64,000 nt of DNA from Saccharibacillus qingshengii (GCF_013185195.1 NZ_JAAZWC010000011.1:56624-120623); one strand, 5' to 3'. Numbered from the stretch's first letter, positions 20,434 to 30,385 are shown. Numbers and translations are program-made. Notes: generated from the sequence alone by a model not told the origin.

Positions 20434-21330
20434 TCAACCTTGCTCGATCCCGTCTGTCTGCGCCGGCTTTTCCCGCCTTCGGCTTCCGTCGGCCCGGTCC
20501 ACGGCGAGCAGCTGTGCCAAGCATTCCTCTGTTCCCGTACCGGGCCGGGGAACGAAAATCGTCCAGGTCAGGCCCGGGTTATGATCGATATATCCGGCGG
20601 ACCGAATATCGAAATGAAGCTCCTGCCCGTCCGCGAGGCGCAGCGTGGCGGCAAACACATGGTCATGCTTCACTTCGTACAGATCCCAGCAGCGGCGGAA
20701 GTCTTCGCTTTCCCGGTTCAGCTGTTCGAATCGCTCCATATACAGCGGACTTCGCTTGCTGCGCTCGAAGATCGTCCGCAGCCAGGCGGCGGTATAACGG
20801 GCGAATTCTTCCCAATTGACGAGGCGTTTGCGGTAATCGGCGTCCAGGAAAGTCAGATTCATCATGTGACGGTCTCGAGCGGGCATGCTTCCGAAATCCG
20901 CAAGCGTCAGCTCGGCCGCCCGGTTCCAGGCCAGTACGTCCGTGGTATCGTCGGTAATGAAGCACGGATAATCCATCTGCCCGGCGAGCGCCTGGAGCAG
21001 CGGGAGATCGACTCGGACCTGAGGAACGGCTTCGGCGGCCGAATCCGCTTCCGCCAGCGAGAGCATATAACTGCGTTCGGAGCCGCTGAGCTGCAGCGCC
21101 CGGCCGATATTCAGCAGAATATCCGGGGAAGGATTCAGATCTTTGCCCTGTTCCAGCCAGGTGTAATAGGTAACGCTCATATTGGCGAGGTAAGCGACTT
21201 CTTCCCGGCGCAGGCCGGGAGTACGCCGGCGTCCCGGCAGCACGTCGATACCGGAGTCTTCCGGCTGCAGGCGCTGCCGCCTCGAGCGCATAAACTCGCC
21301 AAGCGCCGCGGATGAACGATAGATTTTCAT
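20434..21330 (-). CDS. XRE/MmyB-type transcriptional regulator
   Basis: This 298-residue protein has an N-terminal helix-turn-helix with the family signature RRRTPGLRREEVAYLANMSVTYYTWLEQGK. The MmyB-like ligand-binding domain follows (DVLAWNRAAELTLADF, NLTFLDADYRKRLVNWEEFAR, FDIRSAGYIDHNPGLTWTIFVP). GGAGGAAGG lies before the ATG. Family members bind a small ligand, often fatty-acid-like, and control a neighbouring oxidoreductase or transporter; no such partner is adjacent, so the target is unknown. The C-terminus is a charged tail of about 25 residues. Confidence 0.85.
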   Translation of the reverse strand: MKIYRSSAALGEFMRSRRQRLQPEDSGIDVLPGRRRTPGLRREEVAYLANMSVTYYTWLEQGKDLNPSPDILLNIGRALQLSGSERSYMLSLAEADSAAEAVPQVRVDLPLLQALAGQMDYPCFITDDTTDVLAWNRAAELTLADFGSMPARDRHMMNLTFLDADYRKRLVNWEEFARYTAAWLRTIFERSKRSPLYMERFEQLNRESEDFRRCWDLYEVKHDHVFAATLRLADGQELHFDIRSAGYIDHNPGLTWTIFVPRPGTGTEECLAQLLAVDRADGSRRREKPAQTDGIEQG

Positions 21331-21399
21331 GGTCGGAATTCCGCCTTCCTCCGTGATCGGGATCGTCGACTTCCATTGTAGGACATAACGTTCGACAGC

Positions 21400-21450
21400 A
21401 CAAAAAAACAGCCGGGGCGAGGGTGGGGGGATCGCCGGCTGTTTTTTGTC
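21400..21450 (-). terminator. Terminator of the secreted SLH-like gene
   Basis: ACAAAAAACAGCCGG-type arms at about 21400-21414 and 21435-21449 pair around a G-rich loop. Both sides carry long A or T runs. It lies just beyond the stop of the gene at 21494. Confidence 0.85.
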
Positions 21451-21493
21451 AAACCAGTGGGGACTTGCGTGACTTGCTTCTGCCGAGCGTCTC

Positions 21494-22180
21494 TTATTCT
21501 TCGATCGGCAGGATGTGAACGGGCTGCTTCAACTGGTTCAGATAATCGACCGCATTGTAGAGAATGACCGCCGCTTCCGCGCGCGTGATCTCATCCTGCG
21601 GATGGAATTTCTTGTCGGCATCCAGTTCCACGATTTCGAGGGCAATCGCGAACTGGGTCGAGCCGAGCTGCTCGATATCGAATTGATCCTGGTCGGCAAT
21701 TTCGGGAACCAAGATATTGATCATCGGCAGATTGCCCGCCGTTTTCAGACTGTCGATCAGATAATCCACGTAATCTTCGCGCGTGATTTTGGCCGACGGA
21801 TCGACCGTACCCGGAATGCTCGCGCCGCTGCGGGCGGCATCGAGGAAGGCTTCGGCGTACCACGCCGTGTTCTTGACTGCCGGGAACAGATCGTGCGCCG
21901 TCTGCTTGGGATCGGCATCCGGGTATTCGAGCGCGGACAAGCCGAGGCCATTCGAGATAAACTGCATAGCCTGCGCCTGGGTCACCGGAGCTTTTGGAGC
22001 GAAGGCGTTGGCGCTTACGCCTTTGAGGATGCCTTTTTGCTGAAGGGATTCGATCTTGGCCTGGCCGTCCGTGCCGTTGAGATCTTTGAACGCCGGAGCT
22101 GCCGCGAGCAGGGAGCCGCCGAGGGAAGCACTCAGGATAGAGACGGACATCAGGGACGCTGCGAATTTCTTTTTCATCAT
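21494..22180 (-). CDS. Secreted SLH-like protein, function unknown
   Basis: This 228-residue protein begins MMKKKFAASLMSVSILSAS with a signal peptide ending near LLAAA. AGAAGG lies 5 nt before the ATG. The mature part resembles two SLH units: FKDLNGTDGQAKIESLQQKG with FAPKAPVTQAQAMQF, and KKFHPQDEITRAEAAVILYNAV at the C-terminus. Between them is about 110 residues with no domain that I recognise. There is no catalytic domain, so it may bind the cell wall or pair with other envelope proteins. It has its own terminator and no operon partner. Confidence 0.75.
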   Translation of the reverse strand: MMKKKFAASLMSVSILSASLGGSLLAAAPAFKDLNGTDGQAKIESLQQKGILKGVSANAFAPKAPVTQAQAMQFISNGLGLSALEYPDADPKQTAHDLFPAVKNTAWYAEAFLDAARSGASIPGTVDPSAKITREDYVDYLIDSLKTAGNLPMINILVPEIADQDQFDIEQLGSTQFAIALEIVELDADKKFHPQDEITRAEAAVILYNAVDYLNQLKQPVHILPIEE

Positions 22181-22449
22181 TGAAACCTTCTGGGAATCTG
22201 GATATGAATCGCCGTATTCTTTTTCCTGCCTACCCAGACGAAGCGTTTTCAGAAAAGGTTGCGGCGTTCGGAGATTTACCCAAGAATTAATCTTGAACCG
22301 GAAAAATCGGATCGGAATCCGCGGCGTTTACTTTCGTGTATATCGCCTTGTACAAACGCTTCTGCCGGGAGTGGTTATTTACTGCTTCTTCCTCTAAGAT
22401 AAAAGCAAAGCCAAGACTGTATCCAAGTGATCTTAAGGAGGAATCGTCC

Positions 22450-23118
22450 ATGTGTTCCGACGCCGCAAACGCTGCCTACGAACTGCCGCCCGACAAACGC
22501 GCCAAAATCGAGGCCTACCGGCTGCTCAATCATTATGCGCTCCGGGGGCAAACCGTCTGCACGGGTTCTTCGCTGATGGAATTTTGCCCGATTCACGAAC
22601 TGCAGCAGACATTTGGACCGTCGTTTCCATTCTATAATCGCGGCGCAGCCGGGTTCGTGACGCGAGAACTGCTGGCGGCTCTGGACGAATGCGTGCTGGA
22701 ACTTGAACCGTCCCGGCTGTTTATCAATATCGGAACCAATGACATCGGCGAACCGGATTACACGCTGCCCGGATTGATCGGCCGTTACGAAGAGATTCTG
22801 AAGCGGGTGCAGCAGCGGCTGCCGGACTGCCGAATCGTGACGCTTGCGTATTATCCGGTCAATGCCGACGACGAATTTGCCGGCGTGGACCGGGCAGCCG
22901 CAGCGGACCTGTTCTCGCGCCGCAGCAACCGGGCGATCCGGGAAGCAAACGAAGCGGTGGCGGACCTATCGCGCCGGCTCGGCATCGGGCATCTCGACGT
23001 AAACGCCGGGCTTGCGGACGATACCGGAAATTTGGACAAAGCGTATACGATGGACGGGATCCATCTGTATGCGAACGGCTACAAGATCGTATGGGACAAT
23101 CTGAGCCCCTATTTGTAG
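22450..23118 (+). CDS. SGNH/GDSL-type hydrolase
   Basis: This 222-residue protein starts at the ATG after AAGGAGGAATCGTCC. SGNH blocks are TVCTGSSLMEF (nucleophile Ser, GSSLM instead of GDSL), FYNRGAAGF, LFINIGTNDIGEPDY (Asn block) and the C-terminal DGIHLYANGY (Asp-x-x-His). There is no signal peptide, so it is cytoplasmic. The family covers acyl-esterases that remove acetyl or fatty acyl groups from sugars and lipids; the substrate cannot be inferred. It is followed 30 nt later by the Crp/Fnr gene, which may be co-transcribed. Confidence 0.85.
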   Translation: MCSDAANAAYELPPDKRAKIEAYRLLNHYALRGQTVCTGSSLMEFCPIHELQQTFGPSFPFYNRGAAGFVTRELLAALDECVLELEPSRLFINIGTNDIGEPDYTLPGLIGRYEEILKRVQQRLPDCRIVTLAYYPVNADDEFAGVDRAAAADLFSRRSNRAIREANEAVADLSRRLGIGHLDVNAGLADDTGNLDKAYTMDGIHLYANGYKIVWDNLSPYL

Positions 23119-23148
23119 GGAGCCTGACAAGGAAGGGAGGCGGATCGG

Positions 23149-23727
23149 ATGAAACAGCAGCTGGACAAGTATCTGAAGAGGTTTACTTCGCTTGACAAGC
23201 AGGAACGTCTGACCATTCTGGACGAGCTGGATATCCGGGAATATCCAAAAGGTACGATTCTGCTGGAACAAGGAGAAATGTCGTCTACATGCTATTTCGT
23301 GCTGCAGGGCTGTCTGCGGCAGTACGCGATCGATGAAGAAGGCAGGGAGACGACCTCCAATTTCTACACGGAAGAACAGGCCATCGCCGGTTTCAACCGG
23401 TATGCACCGGAAGAAGGGTCGGACTGTTTTGTGGCCTGTCTGGAAGACTGCGTATTGGTCGTGGGGGATTTCGGGGACGAGCGGGGCATGTTCGAACGTC
23501 ATGTGCAGCTGGAGTCGATGGCCCGCCGCATGATGGAAGAACATTTGGGGAAAGTACAGCGGGAATTTGCGGCTTTTGCCGCTTCTTCGCCGGAAGACCG
23601 ATACCGCGAAGTGCTGCGGAGCCGCCCGGGTCTGACCCGGCGGGTGCCGCAGCATCAGCTGGCCAGTTATCTGGGGATGACGCCCGAATCGCTGAGCCGG
23701 ATCAAGAAAAGGCTTCAGAGCGTGTAG
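23149..23727 (+). CDS. Crp/Fnr-family regulator
   Basis: The gene encodes 192 residues after GGAAGGGAGGCGG. The cyclic-nucleotide-binding fold shows YPKGTILLEQGEMSSTCYFVLQGCLRQYAIDEEGRE. The C-terminal helix-turn-helix is RVPQHQLASYLGMTPESLSRIKKRL. It lacks the cysteine set of FNR and is of the short YeiL/Crp-like group common in Bacteroidetes and Firmicutes. Its last 26 bp overlap the 3' end of the convergent DUF4386 gene. Such pairs may be functionally linked (inference). Confidence 0.85.
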   Translation: MKQQLDKYLKRFTSLDKQERLTILDELDIREYPKGTILLEQGEMSSTCYFVLQGCLRQYAIDEEGRETTSNFYTEEQAIAGFNRYAPEEGSDCFVACLEDCVLVVGDFGDERGMFERHVQLESMARRMMEEHLGKVQREFAAFAASSPEDRYREVLRSRPGLTRRVPQHQLASYLGMTPESLSRIKKRLQSV

Positions 23728-24439
23728 ACGCCTGCAGGGCAGGCTGTCTGCCGCCTCGGGCCAGCAGCCACAAGGCAAGTCCCAATTCGCCGGCGGCCAT
23801 GGGAGCGGCAAGAATCGTCTCGAGCAGGCTGACCGCGTCGTTTCCTTCGGGCAGTAGGATTCGCAGCGAATGGACGGCCACGTAACCGACGGAAGCGAGC
23901 AGCAGCAGGAAACCGATCCAGCGCGGCAGGGAAGCGGCGCGAAGCGCCAGCAGGCCAAGCGTCAGCAGATGCAGACCGAACACGACGAGGCCGATCGACC
24001 AGACGAAGTCGAACAGGTCCAGCGACAGCAGAATCAGTGAATCGTTCAGGCCGGGAGCCGAGAGAGCGCCGCTTCGGTCGGACAGCAGCAGCGCGGCGGC
24101 CAAGGCGGCAACCGCCGTGCCCAGCATGGCGGTGTACGCCAGACGGAGCCAGGCGCCGAGCAGGGACAATCCCCGGTGTACCGGTTCGAAGAACAGGTAC
24201 AGCGCCCAGGCTGCGGCTGCGTCGCAGATCAAGATAACCAGCCAGCCGAAGATTTCGGCTTTGAACAAGGCGGACGAAGACCGGAGATTGGCCGCGGTAG
24301 CGGCGGGGTCGTCCGGAATCACGATTGTGCCGTGGATCCAGCCGTAACAGAGTGCCGCCGCTGCGGCCATGATGAGCAGCGATATACCTGCCGCTACCGC
24401 CGCGCCCCGCTGCGCGGTGTTTTTTGTCGTGTGTTCCAT
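23702..24439 (-). CDS. DUF4386-type membrane protein
   Basis: This 245-residue protein follows ATAAGGAGGCAATCGT. It has about six or seven hydrophobic segments and matches the DUF4386 pattern (RGAAVAAGISLLIMAAAAAL, ALFKAEIFGWLVILICDAAAAWALYLFF, LDLFDFVWSIGLVVFGLHLLTLG, LPRWIGFLLLLASVGYV). The function of the family is unknown. Its 3' end overlaps the Crp/Fnr gene tail to tail, so the two mRNAs would be complementary over 26 nt or more. Confidence 0.75.
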   Translation of the reverse strand: MEHTTKNTAQRGAAVAAGISLLIMAAAAALCYGWIHGTIVIPDDPAATAANLRSSSALFKAEIFGWLVILICDAAAAWALYLFFEPVHRGLSLLGAWLRLAYTAMLGTAVAALAAALLLSDRSGALSAPGLNDSLILLSLDLFDFVWSIGLVVFGLHLLTLGLLALRAASLPRWIGFLLLLASVGYVAVHSLRILLPEGNDAVSLLETILAAPMAAGELGLALWLLARGGRQPALQASTRSEAFS

Positions 24440-24607
24440 ACGATTGCCTCCTTATGAATGGTGCTTTGTTTTCATCATAAAGAACGGGCGGCCCCGGCGC
24501 CTTGATTTAAGTCAAGCGGCACCCCCTGTTTCAAAACCCCGTATCCGGTCCTTCTATTTAAAAAGAAAACCCGGTTCGGAGAACCGAAGCCGGAAAGGAG
24601 AATGTGT

Positions 24608-25690
24608 ATGCTGCTCGCCGCTTTTGCCGTGCTGCTTCTGCTTGCCTGTCTACTCGCCTGGACGGTCCGCATGCCCGATATTCCGACCGCATCCGCCGCA
24701 AGCGTGATGGCGCTGGCCATTTTTACGCAGGGGGTGCTGGTCCATTTTGCCGGCAAAGGATCGACGGGCACGCAGATCGCCGCCGGATTGACGCTGCTGC
24801 TCTGGCTGTGCCTGCTGGCGGCTTATCTCGGAAGTGTGCGCGACCGCAGCTTCCAGAGCCGGCATTGGAACGATCCGGTCGGCCGCTTCGCGATGGGAAC
24901 CTGGGTGGCGGGCACGTCGTCCGCGCTGACGGCGGCCCATGTGAATTTCCCCGAACTGCATCCGGTGCTGGTTCCGCTTGGCATCCTGAATGCCGGCCTG
25001 CTGATCTTCTACCTGTTCGCCGCTTCGCTGGCGGCGGGAGAGATCGCGGGGCAGTGGCGGAATTTGAAACTGCACGGCGTTATTCTGCTGACCGTCGTTG
25101 CGATTCAGTCGGTCTCGCTGATGCTGCACGAATTGTTCGGGGCCAAAGAATATATGATCTACCGGGTGCTGGTGCTGCTCGGCATTCTGTTCTATCTGGC
25201 CGCAGCGGCGCTGCTGGTCATGCGCTATCTGCGCAAAGGCTGGAATCTCGCGGACGATTGGCCGGAAACGAACTGTATTCTCTACGGCGCGGCCGCCATT
25301 ACCGGCGCCGCTGCGCTGAAATCTTCCGTCTTCCCGGACGGCGTGCTGCTGGGCATCTGGATCTTCGCCCTGCTGCTGCTGGTGCTGGTGGAAGGAGCGG
25401 AAATCGTTCGCGGGGTGCTTCGCGTCCGCAAATACGGATGGGCCGAAGGGATCGGCGTCTATGCGCCGGCGCAGTGGTCCAGGCTGTTTACGCTTGGGAT
25501 GTTCTACTTCTTCACGCAGCAGAGCGGGCGGATCTTCCCCGAGCATGCACATTCCGGGTTGAATGTCCTTCGTGAATGGATACTGATCGGTGGGGCATGG
25601 ATCATTTCTATACTCTTATTGTTGGAAATAGGGCTATGGGGAGGAAGGTTTCTTCATTCTTCGTCCACCTACCGCAAACAAGATCAATAA
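24608..25690 (+). CDS. Membrane protein of the tellurite-resistance/dicarboxylate transporter (TDT) type
   Basis: I chose the second of two in-frame ATGs (24608), because AAAGGAG then lies 7 nt away; the product is 360 residues with about ten hydrophobic segments. The motif HWNDPVGRFAMGTWVAGTSSAL resembles the start of TehA/SLAC1-type channels. The rest agrees only by its helix pattern (LVPLGILNAGLLIFYLFAAS, MIYRVLVLLGILFYLAAAAL). The family moves anions such as C4-dicarboxylates or nitrate. The call rests on limited similarity; an unrelated multi-helix protein remains possible. It stands alone. Confidence 0.5.
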   Translation: MLLAAFAVLLLLACLLAWTVRMPDIPTASAASVMALAIFTQGVLVHFAGKGSTGTQIAAGLTLLLWLCLLAAYLGSVRDRSFQSRHWNDPVGRFAMGTWVAGTSSALTAAHVNFPELHPVLVPLGILNAGLLIFYLFAASLAAGEIAGQWRNLKLHGVILLTVVAIQSVSLMLHELFGAKEYMIYRVLVLLGILFYLAAAALLVMRYLRKGWNLADDWPETNCILYGAAAITGAAALKSSVFPDGVLLGIWIFALLLLVLVEGAEIVRGVLRVRKYGWAEGIGVYAPAQWSRLFTLGMFYFFTQQSGRIFPEHAHSGLNVLREWILIGGAWIISILLLLEIGLWGGRFLHSSSTYRKQDQ

Positions 25691-25781
25691 AATTTAACGT
25701 ATAAATATACAAAAACGAGTTCGGACAGGGTATCATGGAGACATCGGCTTTTTATCCATACAGAAAACGGAGAGATGACTT

Positions 25782-26840
25782 ATGACCCGATTCGAAAATG
25801 ATTATACCCAAGGTGCCCACCCGCGTATTCTGCAGAGTCTGCTTGCGACCAATATGGACCAGACGGGCGGCTACGGCACCGACGAATACTGCGACCGCGC
25901 CCGGACGCTGATCCGCCGCGAGTGCGATGCCGAACAGGCGGACGTTCATTTCCTCGTGGGCGGCACCCAGACCAATACGACCGTGATCGCCGCGCTGCTG
26001 CGTCCGCATCAGGGCGTGCTGGCCGCGGATACGGGGCATATCGCGGGACACGAGACCGGAGCCATCGAATCGACCGGGCATAAAGTGCTTACGCTCCCCC
26101 ATCAAGACGGCAAAATCACCGCGCAGCAGGTCCGGCAGGCTTATCTCGATCATTGGAACGATGCGGCTCATCAGCATAGGGTGCAGCCGGGCATGGTCTA
26201 TATTTCGCAGTCGACGGAGAACGGGACCGTTTACAGCCTGGCGGAACTCGAAGCGCTCAGCTCGGTCTGCCGCGAATACGGCCTGCCGCTGTTCGTCGAC
26301 GGCGCTCGGCTTGGCTATGCGCTGGCGGCCGAAGGCGGCGACGTGACGCTTGCCGACCTGGCGCGCCTGACCGACGTCTTCTATATCGGAGGCACCAAGC
26401 TCGGCGCGCTGATGGGCGAAGCGGTGGTCATCCTGAACGAAGCGCTCAAGCGCGATTTCCGCTACCTGATCAAGCAGCGCGGCGGCCTGCTGGCCAAAGG
26501 ACGCCTGCTCGGTATCCAGTTCGAGACGCTGTTCGAAGACGGCCTGTACTTCGAGATCTCGCGCAGCGCCGTCTCGCTGGCGGTTAAGCTCCGAGACGCG
26601 CTTGGCGGCATGGGCTTCGGCTTCCTCCATGCTTCGCCGACCAATCAGCAGTTCCCGGTCCTGCCGGACCGTCTGCTCAAGGCGCTTGAAGCGAAGCATT
26701 CTTTTTCCGTCTGGGCCAAAGTGGACGAGACCCATACGGCTGTTCGCTTCTGCACAAGCTGGGGGACAACGGAGGAAGAAGTGAACGGCTTGGTCGAAGA
26801 TATCCGCGCAGCGGCCGTTCCCGGCGGAGCAAGGGGATAA
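25782..26840 (+). CDS. Low-specificity L-threonine aldolase family protein
   Basis: This 352-residue PLP enzyme belongs to fold type I, beta-eliminating-lyase group. Signatures are DQTGGYGTDEYCDRAR, HFLVGGTQTNTTVIAALLRP, HIAGHETGAIESTGHKV, ISQSTENGTVYSLAEL, LFVDGARLGYAL and Schiff-base lysine K206 in YIGGTKLGALMG. The family cleaves L-threonine or L-allo-threonine to glycine and acetaldehyde. A GAGAGATG site precedes the ATG. It is probably monocistronic; a gap of about 105 bp separates it from the GntR gene. Confidence 0.85.
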   Translation: MTRFENDYTQGAHPRILQSLLATNMDQTGGYGTDEYCDRARTLIRRECDAEQADVHFLVGGTQTNTTVIAALLRPHQGVLAADTGHIAGHETGAIESTGHKVLTLPHQDGKITAQQVRQAYLDHWNDAAHQHRVQPGMVYISQSTENGTVYSLAELEALSSVCREYGLPLFVDGARLGYALAAEGGDVTLADLARLTDVFYIGGTKLGALMGEAVVILNEALKRDFRYLIKQRGGLLAKGRLLGIQFETLFEDGLYFEISRSAVSLAVKLRDALGGMGFGFLHASPTNQQFPVLPDRLLKALEAKHSFSVWAKVDETHTAVRFCTSWGTTEEEVNGLVEDIRAAAVPGGARG

Positions 26841-26947
26841 CGGACAAGCGCGCCCGAAGCGGGTATGCTGTTTCTTTTTGCCGGCGTTCTTCTCCGCTAT
26901 GGTATAGTAAATCTGACATTTCATTTCCGTACGCGAAGGAGAGCGGC

Positions 26948-27670
26948 ATGACAGAACTAGTCTACAAGCGGATCGTCGACGATCTGAAGCGCGGGATTCG
27001 GGAAGGGCGCTACGCGGATATGCGTCTGCCGGACGAGCGCAGTCTCAGCGATTCCTACAAGGTGAGCCGAAGTTCGGTGAAACGGGCGCTGACGAAGATG
27101 GAGAGCGAAGGCATCATTTTCAAAAAGCGCGGCTCCGGTACGTTTATCAATCCGCTGTATCTCAAGAACGAATCCGTCTTCAACTATGAAGGCGCAAATC
27201 TCGGCGTAACCGACAACTTTCACGTACAGGGGAAGAAACCGGGCATCAAAGTGCTGAGCTTCGAGGTGGTGCCGCCCACGGAAGAACTCCAGCGCGACCT
27301 GTTTCTCGAACGGCACGATTTCGTCTACAAAATCGTTCGGCTGCGCTTGTTCGACGAAGAGCCTTTTATGATCGAGACGGGCTATATTCCGATCAAGATT
27401 GTGCAGAACCTCAACGAGACGATCATTGCCGGTTCCATCTTCAATTACCTGCAGGATATGCACAACATGGCCGTCACCAAGTCGTTCCTGTCGATCTTCG
27501 CCGAACCTTCGAATGCGGAAGACCGGGAACTGCTGAATCTCCAGGAGAACGAACCGGTCGGCATTATGGAAGGAATCTTCTTTCTGGATAACGGAACCCC
27601 GTTCGAATTCTCGCATATGCGGCTGCATTACAAGTATCTCAAGTTCAATACGTTCGTGTCCGTGCATTAA
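26948..27670 (+). CDS. GntR-family regulator with UTRA domain
   Basis: The protein has 240 residues. The winged helix shows DDLKRGIREGRYADMRLPDERSLSDSYKVSRSSVKRALTKMESEGIIFKKRGSGTFINP. The UTRA sensor domain follows (KVLSFEVVPPTEELQRDLFLE, DFVYKIVRLRLFDEEPFMIETGYIP, VGIMEGIFFLDNGTPFEFSHMRLHYKY). UTRA domains bind sugar phosphates or related effectors. It is followed by a terminator, then by the phosphoketolase promoter. Control of phosphoketolase by this regulator is plausible from position only. Confidence 0.88.
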   Translation: MTELVYKRIVDDLKRGIREGRYADMRLPDERSLSDSYKVSRSSVKRALTKMESEGIIFKKRGSGTFINPLYLKNESVFNYEGANLGVTDNFHVQGKKPGIKVLSFEVVPPTEELQRDLFLERHDFVYKIVRLRLFDEEPFMIETGYIPIKIVQNLNETIIAGSIFNYLQDMHNMAVTKSFLSIFAEPSNAEDRELLNLQENEPVGIMEGIFFLDNGTPFEFSHMRLHYKYLKFNTFVSVH

Positions 27671-27682
27671 GCGGGATACGCT

Positions 27683-27716
27683 GGGCAGGTCGGGAAATCC
27701 CGATCTGCCTTTTTGG
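27683..27716 (+). terminator. Terminator of the GntR gene
   Basis: GGCAGGTCGGGA pairs with TCCCGATCTGCC around AAA, followed by TTTTTGG. Confidence 0.9.
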
Positions 27717-27800
27717 TGCGGAGAAGATAACCGGGCGGTTAAGTTGTTCATCGCTTGTTCAACTTTTTAATAAATTGGACCGGTTCAATTATGGAAAAGG

Positions 27801-27828
27801 TTGAATTAATCCGAACACACGTTATGAT
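27801..27828 (+). promoter_or_regulatory. Predicted phosphoketolase promoter with repeats around the -35 box
   Basis: TTGAAT and TATGAT are 16 bp apart. The -35 box is half of an inverted pair (GGTTCAATT at 27782, GGTTGAATT at 27799), and TTGTTCA occurs twice just upstream (about 27744 and 27755). These are candidate operator elements for the adjacent GntR regulator. The leader is about 75 nt. Confidence 0.5.
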
Positions 27829-27907
27829 GAACTTATGATTGTGAAAAAAATAACTTAGTTCGGCGCAGAGAGAAATCATTCAATAACAGGAAACGGAAGT
27901 GGAGCAC

Positions 27908-30295
27908 ATGGGATTTACCACCTTGGAAACCGACTATTCATCGAAAACGTATCTGGACAAACTTGATGCCTACTGGCGCGCAACCAACTATATCTCGGTA
28001 GGCCAGCTCTATCTCAAAGACAACCCGCTGCTCAAGCGTCCGCTGCAGGACTCGGATGTCAAGATCAAACCGATCGGCCACTGGGGAACTATTCCGGGCC
28101 AGAATTTCATCTATGCGCATCTCAACCGCGTTATCGTGAAATACGATCTGGATATGTTCTATGTGGAAGGGCCCGGACACGGCGGCCAGGTCATGGTATC
28201 GAACTCTTATCTGGACGGCAGCTACACGGAAATCTATCCGCAGATTACCCAGGACGAATCCGGCATGAAAAAGCTGTTCAAACAATTCTCGTTCCCGGGC
28301 GGAGTCGCTTCGCATGCCGCACCGGAAACGCCGGGGTCTATCCATGAAGGCGGCGAGCTGGGTTATTCCCTTTCCCACGGCGCCGGCGCTATTCTCGACA
28401 ATCCGAATCTGATCGCGGCGGTTGTCGTCGGCGACGGCGAAGCCGAGACCGGACCGCTTGCCGCTTCATGGTTCGCGAACCGTTTTATCAATCCGATTAC
28501 GGACGGTGCCGTTCTCCCGATCCTGCATCTGAACGGGTTCAAGATCAGCAACCCGACGATTCTGTCCCGTCAAAGCAGCGAAGAACTGACTTCCTACTTC
28601 CGGGGAATGGGTTGGGAACCGTTCTTCGTGGAAGGCGAAGATCCGGAGAAGATGCACCCGCTGATGGCCGAGCAGCTCGACAGAATCGTGGAACGCATCG
28701 CTTCGATCCAGCGCAGCGCCCGCGAGAACAATGAAACCTACCGTCCGATGTGGCCGATGCTGATCTTCCGTACGCCAAAAGGCTGGACCGGCCCCAAACA
28801 GTGGGACGGCGTGCCGAACGAAGGCTCGTTCCGCGCCCACCAGGTGCCGATTCCGGTCGACCAGAACCATATGGAACACGCGCCGGCACTGCTGGACTGG
28901 CTGAACAGCTACCGCCCGGAAGAATGTTTTGAAGAAGATGGCCGTCTGAGATCCGAACTGGCCGAAATTCTGCCGCGCGGCGATCGCCGGATGGGCATGA
29001 ATCCGGTCACCAACGCGGGACATCTCATCAAAGATCTCAAGCTGCCGAATTTCCGCGATTACGCGCTCGACAACAGCAAGCCCGGCGAGACGATCGCACA
29101 GGATATGTCTGTGCTCGGCAAATATGTACGCGATGTGGTCGTGCTGAACGAGAACAACCGCAATTTCCGTATTTTCGGTCCCGACGAGACGATGTCCAAC
29201 CGCCTCGCGCCGGTATTTGAAGTCACGAAGCGTCAATGGCTGGATTCGATCCATGAGCCGCAGGACGAATTCCTGTCCGCATACGGCCGCGTTATCGATT
29301 CGCAGCTGTCCGAGCATCAGGCGGAAGGCATGCTGGAAGGCTACGTGCTGACAGGCCGCCACGGGTTCTTCGCCAGCTACGAAGCATTCCTGCGCGTCGT
29401 CGATTCGATGCTGACCCAGCACTTCAAGTGGCTGCGCAAAGCGACGGATCAAGGCTGGAGAGCGGATATTCCTTCCCTGAATGTCGTCGCGACTTCGACC
29501 GTATTCCAGCAGGATCATAACGGCTATACGCACCAGGATCCGGGCCTGCTCGGTCACCTGGCCGACAAGAAGCCGGAATTCATCCGCGAGTACCTGCCGT
29601 CCGATGCCAATACGCTGCTGGCGGTATTCGACACCGTGCTCAACGACCGCCAGAAGATCAACCTGATCGTTTCGTCCAAGCATCCGCGTCCACAGTGGTT
29701 CAGCGCGGACGAAGCCTATGAGCTGGTACACACCGGACTCAAAGTGATCGATTGGGCCAGTACGGCGGCTGCCGGCGAAGAGCCGGACCTCGTCATCGCT
29801 TCATCCGGCACGGAGCCGACAATGGAAGCATTGGCCGCCATTTCGATCCTGAACGAACGTCTGCCGGAGCTGAAGATCCGCTATATCAACGTGGTCGATC
29901 TGCTCAAACTGCGCAGCCGAAAGCTCGACCCGCGCGGGCTGTCCGACGACGAATTCGACGGTTTCTTCACGGCGGACAAACCGGTCGTCTTCGCTTTCCA
30001 CGGGTACGAAGGATTAATCAAAGATCTGTTCTTCGATCGCCGCAACCACAACCTGAGCGTACACGGCTATCGCGAGAACGGCGATATCACCACTCCGTTC
30101 GATATGCGCGTGCTTAATCAGATGGACCGCTTCGACCTGGCCAAGTCGGCTGTATTGAGCCTGCCAAGCGCCGGACAATATGCAGCGATCGTGACCGAGA
30201 TGGACGCGATCGTCGCCAAGCATCACAGCTTCATCCGCGAAGAAGGCATTGACCTGCCGGAAGTCGAGAACTGGAAGTGGACCGGACTGAAATAA
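27908..30295 (+). CDS. xfp: Xylulose-5-phosphate/fructose-6-phosphate phosphoketolase
   Basis: This 795-residue enzyme uses thiamine diphosphate to split xylulose 5-phosphate or fructose 6-phosphate with phosphate, giving acetyl phosphate and an aldose phosphate. The ATG at 27908 is preferred because GGAAGTGGA is well spaced before it; a GTG at 27899 is the alternative. Typical blocks are [83 protein letters not shown] with [13 protein letters not shown], and [13 protein letters not shown]. Later come [12 protein letters not shown] and SSKHPRPQW. Length matches the family. Its cofactor is a product of the thi genes in this window. Confidence 0.95.
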   Translation: MGFTTLETDYSSKTYLDKLDAYWRATNYISVGQLYLKDNPLLKRPLQDSDVKIKPIGHWGTIPGQNFIYAHLNRVIVKYDLDMFYVEGPGHGGQVMVSNSYLDGSYTEIYPQITQDESGMKKLFKQFSFPGGVASHAAPETPGSIHEGGELGYSLSHGAGAILDNPNLIAAVVVGDGEAETGPLAASWFANRFINPITDGAVLPILHLNGFKISNPTILSRQSSEELTSYFRGMGWEPFFVEGEDPEKMHPLMAEQLDRIVERIASIQRSARENNETYRPMWPMLIFRTPKGWTGPKQWDGVPNEGSFRAHQVPIPVDQNHMEHAPALLDWLNSYRPEECFEEDGRLRSELAEILPRGDRRMGMNPVTNAGHLIKDLKLPNFRDYALDNSKPGETIAQDMSVLGKYVRDVVVLNENNRNFRIFGPDETMSNRLAPVFEVTKRQWLDSIHEPQDEFLSAYGRVIDSQLSEHQAEGMLEGYVLTGRHGFFASYEAFLRVVDSMLTQHFKWLRKATDQGWRADIPSLNVVATSTVFQQDHNGYTHQDPGLLGHLADKKPEFIREYLPSDANTLLAVFDTVLNDRQKINLIVSSKHPRPQWFSADEAYELVHTGLKVIDWASTAAAGEEPDLVIASSGTEPTMEALAAISILNERLPELKIRYINVVDLLKLRSRKLDPRGLSDDEFDGFFTADKPVVFAFHGYEGLIKDLFFDRRNHNLSVHGYRENGDITTPFDMRVLNQMDRFDLAKSAVLSLPSAGQYAAIVTEMDAIVAKHHSFIREEGIDLPEVENWKWTGLK

Positions 30296-30354
30296 GAAAG
30301 CCGGAACAAGCCTACTTTCGGATAAACGAATATATAGAGTATTTTCGACACGTT

Positions 30355-30385
30355 GAACGCTTTGTAAAAAGCGTTCTTCTTTTTG
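30355..30385 (+). terminator. Terminator of phosphoketolase
   Basis: GAACGCTTT pairs with AAAGCGTTC around GTAA, followed by TTCTTTTTG. Confidence 0.8.
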
